Source: Nectonema munidae (taxonomy: Eukaryota > Nematomorpha > Nectonematoida > Nectonematidae). Taken from it: a stretch of DNA of 64,000 nt. The stretch spans positions 62,001-126,000 of the forward strand of contig JAUIRK010000090.1 of NCBI GenBank assembly GCA_030549495.1. Reading direction: 5' to 3'. A program made the translations under genes and the position numbers. The notes below the pieces were generated by a model, which was not told the DNA's origin, did no database searches, and saw only the letters and a program-made list of their open reading frames with translations. This document shows, piece after piece, positions 48,387-59,744 of the stretch (within the stretch, counting starts at the first letter, position 1; the number at the start of each line of letters is the position of its first letter).

Positions 48387-51167
48387 AATTTGTTTTTGAT
48401 CCAAATGGGGCTTATGGCAGGCAATGCGAATAGACTCATGAATCATTTGATATATACTTGAAAACATGATTCTCCTTTCTTTCAAACGCATATCCAAATA
48501 CAAATACTTTTTTTCGATATCCCAAAAATATAAATACAAATTAGGGCAATTTTTTTTTATAATTTTCAAAATTTTTTGTCCAAACCCGACATTATACTTG
48601 CACTGTAAGCTCTCAATCCCACCACAACTGCACAGATTTTATGAAGTCAAATTACCTTGTTTGTAATTCTGATTGCACCAACCTTCTAGTTCAGTTGTTT
48701 TCAAAGTGGAGTCCGCGTGCCCCGAAGAAGTTAAATGGAAATTGAAAAGTGGACACTGAGTGAATCTTTTTTTCGCAAAATATTGCGTGAATTGCGATTT
48801 TAGCCAACAAATCACATTTAAAAAGAATAAATAAGTTAGTCTTTGAATTGAGTACTATATTTTTCTTTTATTGCTTTTCAGGCCTAATTTGTAAATGTGC
48901 ATTTTTCTTAATGGCTTAAAAAAATAAAATATAACTCACACTAAAAATTTTGTTTTACTTTATTAAACACTGGGGGGAAAAAAAAAAAAGGGTTTTTTTT
49001 TTTTTTGGGTGGTTGTAAAATTTTTTTTAAACCCCAAAAAAGCTTGCGCTGGTAGTGAAGTACTCAAGTTCGGTGAACAAAATTATTGGCTGATTGCACA
49101 AATTCATGTTTAATAAATAACATAGCAAGATTTTTGCAAATTATTAAGTATGGTTTGAAAAGTTTCAAAAATATCTGTTGTCAAAAAGTCACACAACATA
49201 GCAGAACAGTTGATATTAGCTTGCTGCAAAGATATATTGAATGTGCTAAGATTTAATCTTCCTGTCAAACGATACCGTTAGAAGGCTAAAAGGAGAGATG
49301 TCTGATGACATGTCATACGTGGTTTTATTGATTCGGAATTCGATTTTCAACTTTTTTGCTCAGATTGATGAAACGATGGATGCTGCAAACTTGTCTCAGC
49401 CTTGTGTTTACGTACACTATGTATATGACAAGAACCTGGTAGACAATTTTTTATTTTAGGAAACTCAGCAATAGAACAACTGTAAGAGAAACATTTGACA
49501 AATTGATAAAAAAATTTTTTTAGAGCACATGGTATAAGTTGGAATCTGGCTAAGCAAAAATCTCCAAATCTTCTTTGTTTTCAGATTTGAAAAACTCCTG
49601 GTGAACTCAAAGGGTTAGATCTCTGCAGGGGATATTATATTAGGAATGATCTTTGCGGGGGATATCAATTACCAATGATCTTTGAAGACACCTTGAATAT
49701 CTTAGAACACATCTTGACTCTAACCCTTAAACATGACTTTGTCTTCTAAAGACCATATAGAAAGAGTTCTATTATAGGACTCATTGGTAATATGGTCCAA
49801 CCTCTTTTATCCGACAACAGATTATTCGACGACCCCACTATCCGATGCAATATTGATTAGGAGCTAAAAGATATTTCTCAGCCTCTCATTTCACTAATTG
49901 TCAACAAGCCTGTTTCATATCAAATGAATTGGTTAGGTGGATTGATTATTCTGTACTGAAATGCATTGTTGCTTAAAATAAAATAGTCTTCATATTCTAC
50001 CTACACATATATGCAGTCAGTAAAGTAAATTGTTTGAAAATTTATTTGGGATATGGGTCCATGAATTGACAGGTATGTAGCCGCTAATTTTAATTTGGCC
50101 ATTCTAAATAGAAATTGAAGGTTAAAAATTTTTGGAAGAAATATTCTACAAGCTTTAAATTTATATAAATTAGCTACTATTCCAATTCGTAAGTTGAACG
50201 CTAAAAATTAAATAAAAATGAAATTATTTGTACTAAGTTTTATTAACAAAAAATTTAAGCAAGGTGTAAAAACATTGCCAACTATTCTAAGAAATCTTGA
50301 TAAAAAGACTAAAATATTAAATAAAACGAATATCTAAGGATAAAGATGCTACTATATATTTGATTTCTAGAATAAGACTTGATTGTTTAAATTATCCCAT
50401 TTCAAGTACGGGGGGGGCAAAACTGATCAAGGGGAGGGGGCAAGACTGATTTTAACTGGGCCGGGAATATAAGAAAGTGTATACACTTATATATTTCAAA
50501 GGAGTTTCAGATGGGCAAAATAAATTCCAGTGGGCCTAGCCACCCCCCCCCCCCCCCTATCGAAGGTCTTGGTTACAGTAATTAATAGGGACAAACATTT
50601 AAGCTTTAAATTATAGAGTTCTTATATAGTTATGTGTTATAAAAAATATTCGCCTCCCTCAAAAATGCATGGGCTCTTTTTTATTCAAATGACTGTCTAC
50701 ATTACTGCCTCTGATCAAATATAGCTCAAATGTGCATTACTATAACAAAGAAGTGGACGTTAATGAAAAAAAATAGATTTTAAATATTCATTCTAAGACT
50801 TAACCCTAAAACAAGAAAAGTAATATCGAAAATCTACTCAAAAGACAAAGAGTCTACTATAAAAAAAGATCAGAAAATTGAAAATTATTGGGTTCGCCCC
50901 TTGAAAACGCCCCCACTTGGATGTGCTCCCCTGATACAAATAAATCAAATTTGTATTTTAAATACAAATTCAAATGTATTTGATCCAATCCTAACTGCAA
51001 TTTCGTTTATCTCGAACTTCGGATAACTTGAAGTAATTTCATGAGTCGCCAGCACTTCACGTTATCAGGAGTTTCCTGTATTTTATTTTTAACCTGGTTC
51101 TCGTAAATCAATTAACACTAATATAGGACATATTGGAAAAGCAAGTACATGAAAAACAATGCTAACT
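48387..51167. other. Interior of the 48/51-kb inverted repeat
   Basis: No transposase or other gene. A hAT-like left end CAGTTGTTTTCAAAGTGGAG lies near 48690, and a homopolymer ladder occurs at 48971-49045. A 40-bp imperfect tandem repeat around GATCTTTGCGGGGGATATC lies at 49615-49680, and C-rich and G-rich runs at 50400-50560. Confidence 0.5.
50990..51080 (+). repeat. Pogo-like terminal fragment
   Basis: TTATCTCGAACTTCGGATAA and CACGTTATCAGGAGTTTCCTG resemble the subterminal and terminal sequence of the 5.76-kb element. No opposite end found. Confidence 0.4.
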
Positions 51168-51504
51168 TTTTCTGAATTTATCGATGGGCAGTATCCAGCT
51201 CATCTATTTCAGTAAATTCAATGTCCACATTTTTACTATGGCTGCTATTATTTTTACATGTTACATAAAATCATTTCAAACAATGTCAAAGGGATAACTG
51301 TGGTTTGCGTGGGTTTTCGTTTTTGAGATATACTCGAATGTTAGATTTGTAGAACTGCTTCTTGGAATGAGGAGAATCAGCCCATGATTAATATTTTACT
51401 CTTACGTTATTTTGCAAATTCTTCTCGTGTGAAAACACTTTGTGCATTTTAATTTCCATTATTTACCTTCTATGCTTATGCATCCTTTACATCATATTGC
51501 CAAT
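51168..51504 (+). repeat. Right arm of a 0.35-kb inverted repeat
   Basis: This is the partner of 48019-48386, separated by 2.8 kb. It ends at a TA-dinucleotide run (51503-51522). It carries an insertion of about 20 bp (near 51210-51230) and several short deletions relative to the left arm. Confidence 0.8.
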
Positions 51505-51639
51505 ATATATATATATATATATGTTCTCAATTTTATCTTCGAAGCAATAAGGATCTGTTTTAAAACGCTGCACGACGTGTATTAGTGAAGTCATCTCACG
51601 GATAAATCAATATTCCAAAAATACTATTCTACTCTAGGG

Positions 51640-51802
51640 CAGTGGTTTATTAATTTATCGTACTGTACACATATGTTGTAAGGTAGCTCTTTATATCTAT
51701 GATCTGCTCTTACAAGGCATACCATTTTTGTTTTGTTGCGGGCTTCCAGTGCACCGTTGCTTCTTAAATTGGTCCTTTGTTTTAAAAGGTTGAGAACCAC
51801 TG
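51640..51802 (+). mobile_element. Short hAT MITE (163 bp)
   Basis: CAGTGGTTTATTAATTTA on the left and GGTTGAGAACCACTG on the right are hAT-type ends. The octamers outside (CTCTAGGG and GCCTATGA) share only the centre CTA-like part. Confidence 0.6.
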
Positions 51803-51810
51803 GCCTATGA

Positions 51811-54800
51811 CATGAATGTTAATCATACGGCGCGCGGGGCGATATGATAGGTTTAAAATGTGTATTTTCTTTCCATATTTATGATGTGGTTTTCATTTAC
51901 TAACGTATCGGAATCATGTTCACAAATTCGAAATCAAGCGAAAAATCATCCCATTCCTTGTTTCTATTTCTTCTAAATTTTGATAATATTAATGGTGAAG
52001 AGAGCTCGTGGCAATAATAAATACCTGTGATGGAAATTTTTAGCCGCAAAATATTTCGTTTGGTAGTTCATATGTTATGCATATGCTAACAGTTTCCTTT
52101 TATTCATATAAACATTTCTAAATTCAAAAATCTTTCACCATCCATATCACGTTTTGAGCGAAAGTCTGGACCGTGATCTTTTATTCATCTGACAAAATCA
52201 GTTGCTCAACGCAGTGTCAATTTAACAGCTCTCGTTTTTGATTCCGATGCTTCATGACAAAGAAATTTAGCCAACCATGCTAGTAAAAAAGTCAATTTTT
52301 TTCCAATTCAACAAATTTAATATAATATTTGACCTAATTGAAGTGGGTCAATTATAATCAGTCCTGTTTATGTTTCCACTGGGAGTGGACAATGGAGAGA
52401 GCTGAAAATTTATTTGAAATAAAACAAGAAACAATAAAAAATGTTTAACCATGAAAAAGTCTAAAATTTGTTTATATACTTGTATTTTTTGAAAAGATAA
52501 TTTGCAATAGCATGTATTTTAAATTAATTCACCACTTTTACAAGGTATTAAAATTAAAAAATGAGTAAAAGAACTTTTTATTAGGAACAAAAACTCTCTC
52601 TACTTCATTCAACAAGAGTCTTCTTTGAAAAAACTTTTTCCTTAAAAAACAAATAGATTATATTTAATTGTATCATTTTTATTTATAAAAATTGTTACCT
52701 CACTCTGGCACTTATAAATATTGTAAAGGGTTAAGTCAATTTAACGAATAACTTGCACATATGTGCAAAATCATATTTAGTACTCAGACACGCGCACATG
52801 TATAAGCTTTTTTATTTCACTTACCTTTATTTACTGAATAGTTACATTGTATTTTGAAATAGAGTTTATTAAGGCAAATATTTTACTTCAAGCTTAGCAT
52901 TTTCAAAAAATAATGAAATTATTTGGATTGTGAAAAAACCAATAATTTTCCTGCCATATTTTATGGAGTAAATATAATATAAATGAAATGTCAGTAATAA
53001 AATTGAAATATTTTACCAAAAACGTTGAATGCTCCATTATTTTAATTTAAAAATATTGATATTTTATCTCCTTCCCTTATTCAAAAGCAAAAAGATAAGG
53101 AAAAATTTTTGAGATAAAAAAATTGATTTGTGTACTGAAAATGGGGGACTGGATTAATGAAGTCCATTCTAACGAGGGTTAAAAGATTTTAAAAATTACA
53201 AGAGTATAGCTAAAACAAATTTTTATAAACAACATTTTTTAAGTTTTATAATGTCTTTTTTAAATTTTAAACGCTTTTTCTAAAATACAAAATAAAATTC
53301 AAAAAAGACAAATTAGAATTAAAAGAAGGGCATTTAGAAGTAAAAATAAAAAAAGGAAAAAAACTGGACTTAAAAAAAATTTTTTTAATACAATTAAAAA
53401 ATTTCGTCACCTCATCCTTCCCTCACACCCAAAATAATTTCTTCAATACGCGCATTCCTACTCCACAGCCATAAATAAAGACATTGAAACGGATAAATAG
53501 CTGTAAGATGTACCAAAAAAGGGCATGAATGGAAATACATTTAAAATTAACGTTTTTGAATCACTCATTTGCGAAAATAACCTCGGCGAATATTATCACG
53601 AAATCAATTTAGTGGCGCCAAAATTGCCCCACACTAGTAATGTTTATCAAGACTTTGACCAATATGCGTGTTTTTTGAGTTGTTGTTGTTATTTTCCCAG
53701 GGTTATTTCATTCTAGAACACCAGCACCACGGAGGTAGGCAGCTACGTCTTGAAGCCATAATCGTTTGACGTGATCGCTGTATGTCTTCTATTACACGCT
53801 TCTGAGTATAAGGAAGTGTGGCGTGTTTGATAAATTTAAGACGAACCTCTTTAATACCTTTGTGTAGCGCTAACTATCTCTTACAAATATTAGAACTAGT
53901 TTTATAGAAGCAATGAAAAGAGCATTCATTATATCGCCGCTATCCGTACGCACGTATTCTCCAATCAATACTTCTTATAATGTTTATTGAGTTTTCTTGT
54001 TTTTGCGACGTATGAGATGATCCTCGATGATGATGAAAAAAATGAATATGTGAGTCCAAAATTTCTTTTACTCATTATTAAAGTGTGCAGTTTCGGGCTT
54101 CTTCCTTTTGCTGCTTTTTATATGTATGGGCGGTGTGTGTTGTTTGGCTTTGAGATGCAATAAGGAATAATGTATTTACTCATTTTAATTAGTTTTGCAT
54201 CTTACAATTCAACTTTTTTTCTCTTTCTCTATCTTTCTCTCTCTAAATAGGCTACTATCATGAGATTGCTATTACAATGTATACTTCATTATAGTCAAGA
54301 GTGCATCTTTCTAACCTCTCTGCTGCATTGAGTAAGCCAGCCTTAAAAAGGAATTGTCCATCAATATGACGTACCATAAATTAATAGTAATACTCAAAGT
54401 CTCCTCCAAGCTTTCAAGAATTTCATAACATTGTATTGATTTTCCTCATCTTTTGTGCTTCCAGCGTTAAAAAGGTTTTGCTATCATGCACCAAAATTCC
54501 ATGACAGATTAGAGTAGAGTACTTCTAGCCTCCCTCAATGATTGGCTTCTCGAGAACTCGCCAAATGGCCATAAATGAGATCTTGCTGAAAAATGCTTTT
54601 TCTGCGCCGTAAAGCTATCCTAAGGAAAAATAGAAAGAAGGCAGGAACGGGCTAACCCCTCTAAGTAGCTATTTCCACATAAAAAAATTGAAAATGGGAA
54701 AAATTTAACTCAAACAATATACATATGAACTTTTTGAAGCGTGAAATGTGAACATGTCTCGTACATTTGACAATATCTCTCTCTCTCTCTATATATATAT

Positions 54801-56087
54801 ATATTTAGATGGCATTGTATAATTTTGATTTTCTTAAATTATCTTTCTATAAACATGGGTTTTAAAATAGCTACTTATGGAATAGAAATTATGTCGTGTG
54901 CAATTTTCCACAAAAATCATGGACGATTTTTCGATTATCCCAGCATAATTTTTTGAATTAAATTAGCCAAAAAGGAGTAGAGAACAATAAAGTCCGTCCT
55001 AAACATTCCAACAAAAAATGGCTGCGAAGTCCCTTTCATATTTTTTAATGATCTCTGATCGAAATAGACGAGAAAGAGTAGATATATTGGGCGGATAAAA
55101 AACGCAATTTGTCCTCGAACTTTATCCGTATGTGCCACTGCAGTTTCATTTTAAGTGTGTTTACTTTCAGATTCATAGTCCCTATATTTTCTGTTATATA
55201 ACAGGCAGTTGTTGCCTGTTTAAAAATTTTTGCAGAAATTGGACATAGTAAGCCTTAGAAAAGGTTTTGGTAAAAAACATAATCAGGCTAACTGATTACA
55301 GGAAATATGTACTAGACAGCGAGACCTAGCATTCTAAGATTTTTCAGCTGATGGCGTAGTGCTGGAAGCGAACGTTCTTGATCCAGTTGTTCTGGATTGG
55401 ATCCCCCTATCGTGACATCTCTATCATCTGTCCAGTTATAGAAGAATAGTCTTCCTTGGATGCGATACCGATAACTAAAAAAGAAGATAAAATGTGATGA
55501 ATCAAGAATAATATTCTAAATTTGTTCATTGACACTTCCTTCAAAATTTTTAAAGTTTCAGAAAAACATATTAAAGATTTACCGTACTTTGCTACACATT
55601 TAGTGAATTTCGGAGGGCTTTCTTCTATATGCCGAATTCAAAACATTTTGTACCCAAAGTTAAAAAAACTGGTTACGAAACGTCGAAAACTAGGTGCGAA
55701 ATGAACCGCAAGGTATATGACTGATCTCTGCCCTTAAATACTGAATCTTAGTTCCCAAAAAAAATTTTAAAAGGTTTTTGTATACCATACACGTCAATTG
55801 GGTAAAAAGTTGATATGGATGCAAAGCTTCATATTTATAATTTTAGATAAACAAATAACTCTGCTTAACACACTGTCAATCAAAATTTATTCAATTTTTG
55901 TAGCTTAAAATGTTAACATCGTATATTATATTGATGAGAATCTGGGATAATTGGCATTTGTAGGCCGGACTCCTGGACAAATGCGAATTGTTGTCTGTAC
56001 CAAAAAAAAATAACAATTCCTCCAAAATGGCTTCTTATTTTCCTTTTCTCTTTATTATTTATTCCGTATATGAATTTTGATACCTTT
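51811..56087. other. AT-rich intergenic sequence
   Basis: Contains SINE copy B (55349-55480) and CT/TA runs at 54775-54804. No gene recognised. Confidence 0.5.
55349..55480 (+). repeat. tRNA-derived SINE, second family, copy B
   Basis: TGATGGCGTAGTGCTGG is a good A box; GGATTGGATCCCCC is a degraded B box; then CTATCATCTGTCCAGTTATA and CTTCCTTGGATGCGATACCG as in copy A. Confidence 0.7.
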
Positions 56088-56513
56088 AATTATTATTATT
56101 ATTGACTACATATGTTGAGATTACCAATCAATTTTTTATTGTTAGAAGAAAAAGAAGAGGCATTTGTTTAGCACACCCAATGAAATATGTATAATAAATA
56201 TATAAATCGATTTTACGGCTACTCTTCCAGCAAGCTAGGGTCTAGCCGGTGTTGCAATGCAACTATGAAAACACGTATAAAAAGACTACCTAATTTTACT
56301 TTTCCAAAATTCCCTGTTTTGTTCATCCCCTATTTTAAATTTCTTTTTTTCATATCCTTAAGAACTACTTCTTTCCATGTTAATTTTGGTGTATCCTTAC
56401 ATTTACCTATACTTTGCTTTTTGTACGCTATGTTAATTAACTCTTCAGCTAGTCTTCTGTTTACATGCCCAAACCACCTTAATCTTTGCCTCTTAAAGTT
56501 CAAGAATTCTTAG
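56088..56513 (-). pseudogene. LINE 3' end: reverse-transcriptase C-terminal relic with tail
   Basis: On the minus strand, QRLRWFGHVNRRLAEE at about 56490 and then KLTWKEVVLKDMKKRNLK at about 56370 match the C-terminal segment found after the reverse transcriptase in RTE-like and related LINEs (LRWxGHVxRR...RPKxxWxDVVxxD). Stops follow. The sequence ends in an ATT/AAT triplet run at 56088-56103, as expected of a LINE with a short tandem tail. It is a separate insertion from the 46-kb fragment. Confidence 0.72.
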
Positions 56514-57069
56514 CAGCATTCTCATCTCACTTGTGTTTAGCCTATTTTTCTCAACTTCTCACTCTCTTATTTCACACACAATGAAATAAAGATGAATATT
56601 TTATGCACAACAAAGCTTTCGCAAAATAACAAAAGAAAATGGAAGATTTAAAAAATTGATATATAATAATAAATACTGAAGGGTATGAAAGGAAGAAGAA
56701 AAAACTCAAAAGACAAAATTGGTGCAATAAATGGGAGAAAGGTTGTGTTAAGCGACCCTTTTTATATACGGATAAGGCCCGCGTATTAATTATTATTATT
56801 AGAAAAAAAAATCTTACTCAATTTTTTTCCACATTTTTTATTGAATATTTTCTAGATAAAAAATATATTTTTTATCGTAAGAGAAGATAATTTATTTATA
56901 TTCAATCATTCCAGAATTTGAGTATCCTTCATCAAACAAACACTGGGCACATAACCTAGCGAATACAGCTCAACACAATAACTTATTTCAAATGTCCGCC
57001 CTTACAAGGATTCGAATCTTGGTATTGAAATTGAAAGGGAATTCACACACCCAGCTCTTATCCATCCAT

Positions 57070-57270
57070 TCTATTAATTCAAAAGCTTTAGAACGTTTGC
57101 TACAAAAAACTATGCCTATGTTTGGTTCTACATATATTTGTGAACAGCTATTTTCATTTATGCAAGATGGGAAACTTTTGATAGAACAAGGCTGAGAGAT
57201 CAACACCTGTCATCTCTGATCAAAGTCGGAACAGGAAACGCAGACAGGCATTATAAAAAGTGACAGTCAG
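57070..57270 (+). pseudogene. hAT transposase C-terminal relic (GTF2IRD2/ZBED-like)
   Basis: The frame gives MFGSTYICEQLFSFMQDGK, then, after a shift, RDQHLSSLIKVGTGNADRHY. This pair of blocks is typical of the hAT C-terminal dimerisation domain of the GTF2IRD2/ZBED-like group. Upstream residues down to about 56992 are weaker. It is isolated, with no terminal repeats recognised. Confidence 0.75.
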
Positions 57271-57942
57271 AAAATATGTCAAACATTAGGGCAAAATAAG
57301 TGGGAATGAAGCATGGATTTATCATTTTGAAATACAGAAATGTATCTTTCCTTTTACTTAGCAGAGAAATTATTTATCCTACTTTAATTTTTTATCACTA
57401 AAACATTTTTTTTAATAATAATAATATTTATTTAATTATAAAAAAACATGGTGGATCCCACCAACTAGGTTATTGTCAGACCGATATGTACAAATAAGGA
57501 ATACAAGATTGAAAATAACTGAACAACATTGAAAACGTTCAAAAAGAAGGAGAAAAAATCCATATAATTGGCAAATTCAGAGCATAAGAGATGAAAAAAA
57601 ATAATAATGCACCTGATGGATGAAAAAAACTTCAAAAAAACATTTTTATATTACTTTGTTCATATATATATAAAAACATTTATTTTTATAATTGCAATAA
57701 CTTCGAAAATTTCAAAATTAGATGATATGTTTTTAGAATCATTTTGAATATATACCTTTTTTCAATCCTAATTTGTTTTTTAAGCTCCAATTTGTCTCTT
57801 TTAAGTCCTAAATTGGCTTTTTTCACTTTTATTTTGTATTTTAGAAAGAGCGTTTAGAACTTAAAAAAGATAAATTAGAATTGAAAAAAAGACAATTAAG
57901 ATGTTTTACATGATCTAATAAGTTTCTTTTGTAATAACACTG

Positions 57943-58375
57943 GCGAATTCGAGTCAAAACGCCCCAAAACCAAAACACCCGATAAAAGAACGTCTGAAAC
58001 CTGAATCTACAAAAAATATTTAAAAATTTAAGATTTTTTCTTGTATCTACGCTTTTTCCAATTATTATTATCTTATATATTTTTCTAAGAATACAGGATT
58101 ACTCTTAAAATTTTGAACCAAAATCAGAAATTATTTATATTCTTGTTTTCCTCTTTAAATTAGTCACATCTTTTCTGGTTTCAAACTGATTTTCAAACCA
58201 AAGAAATAATGTATTTTTGTAGGATCACTTTTATCTTTCAAGTCAAATTGATCACTATCATTTCGTGTCAAATCGACCCTTTTGAAAACTGTCCAAATAG
58301 AATAAACTTCAAAAAATAGTAACGTCCTTTTTCGACGTTTTGGTTTCGGGCGTTTTGACCCGGCATCAACACTGG
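57943..58375 (+). mobile_element. Possible MITE with GTCAAAACGCCC inverted ends
   Basis: AGTCAAAACGCCCCAAAACC near 57955 is mirrored by GGTTTCGGGCGTTTTGACCC near 58342-58361, with weaker matching outwards to CACTGG. No clear target duplication. The middle is AT-rich and non-coding. Confidence 0.5.
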
Positions 58376-58595
58376 CACACCTAATGCCACCAAGGGCGGA
58401 TGCCAATTTTGACGCCCTCAGAATTTCAATCAACACTTCAAAATGCCCAAAACTTGATAATGCAATTGGAATGAAAAGTGTAGCAACGCATTATTACATT
58501 ACTATTTAAGTCTTAAATACCTCGATTAAATTTTTATTGATGAATGCAAATAAATTCTGCGCCCGGGGAACACCACCCCTCTTGGTACGCCAGTG
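58370..58595 (+). mobile_element. Short TIR element, copy 2 of the 15.5-kb family
   Basis: It shares with 15458-15709 the order of blocks (CTTCAAAATGCCCAAAACTT, GTGTAG...ATTATTACA, ACCTCGATTAAATTTTTATT, ATGCAAATAAATT) and the right end GGTACGCCAGTG. It abuts another TIR-like element at 57943-58375. Confidence 0.65.
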
Positions 58596-59602
58596 TGTAA
58601 TAAAGACATTCGTTTTTCAATAATACAGAGAAGTGAATCAAAATGTGCATTGAATCACAAAAAAACTTTGTTTTGTAATGAATGATGATTTCCCTTGGTA
58701 GGATATTGGCAAACATAATGTCGATTGGCATTGATTCCGGCACAATTACCAATCATACGAAATACTATTTTTAAGACAAAGTAAATATACCACATATGTC
58801 ATTAAAAAAACATTTTTTTTTTAATTTTCTGAATCTCTTATTATGTTACATGACAACAACTTATCTTAATTACTACTTCTGAATATTTTAACAAGACCTC
58901 TCCTCCTGAATCGAAAGCACTCGTATTCTAAGTTCTTGTGATTCAAGGACCTTATAATGAGCATAGCTACACTCACGTGCACCTTCTTTACTTTAAGTGC
59001 GTCTTTTTTCATTATAAGTCTTCTTATTTTTTGAGCCTTTCCTTTCTTCTCATTTGAAACATTTAGAGGCAATTTGATTGGAATCGAAATAAATCAACGA
59101 AATCGTATGGTGAATATCACGAATAGTAAAAAAATAAAATAGGTTTTTGAGAAAAAAATTTTTTATTGCCAAAATTAAATAAGATCACAACGCAAAATCT
59201 ACATCTACTTACCATACAAAAGATAAAATTAGATTAAAAAATAGACTTAATCAAGTATGATTGAAAATACCCGATAAAATAATCTAGTTTTTTTTAGTTA
59301 TATAGTTTTAATGCCTTTGATGCAAAGAAAGTAAAAGTTGATTACTAATTGTAAGTTTAATTTTTTTAAACAAGCATAGATTTATATGAAAAAAATATAC
59401 AACTATTTTCACAAGTCTGCTTAGAAAAAGTATATTAAACTACAAATGGTCTTTTTCAACAGTCATCTTACAAGGAGGTAGAAAGGCGGTAACAGTATTG
59501 CCGACAAGAAGATCCAAAAATACCACATAGGAATTAACTGCATAAAATTTTACAATATAGGATGTCTTGAAATTTTTTATCTTTTTTGAATGAATTCTTA
59601 CA

Positions 59603-59707
59603 GGAGTGACCCGAACAAGTTTATTTCTTAGTGAAGAAAAAGTTTATTCGGTGATCATGGATAATGCAGTCATTCATAAGACACAAAAAGTTAAGGATTT
59701 TTTTTGA
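59603..59707 (+). pseudogene. Tc1/pogo-type DDE transposase relic
   Basis: An open stretch reads GVTRTSLFLSEEKVYSVIMD and then NAVIHKTQKVKDFF before a stop. MDNAxIHK is the second-Asp block of Tc1/mariner/pogo DDE transposases. After the stop, another frame offers GNPWDPAYEQ, in the place where family members read PPYSPxxNPIE-like sequence. No ends recognised. Confidence 0.6.
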
Positions 59708-59744
59708 AAATTGGTAATCCATGGGATCCAGCTTATGAACAGTG

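Noticed and set aside
48387..51167. Polinton/Maverick or other large long-TIR element
   Set aside because: The enclosed 2.8 kb shows no polymerase, integrase or capsid-like frames.
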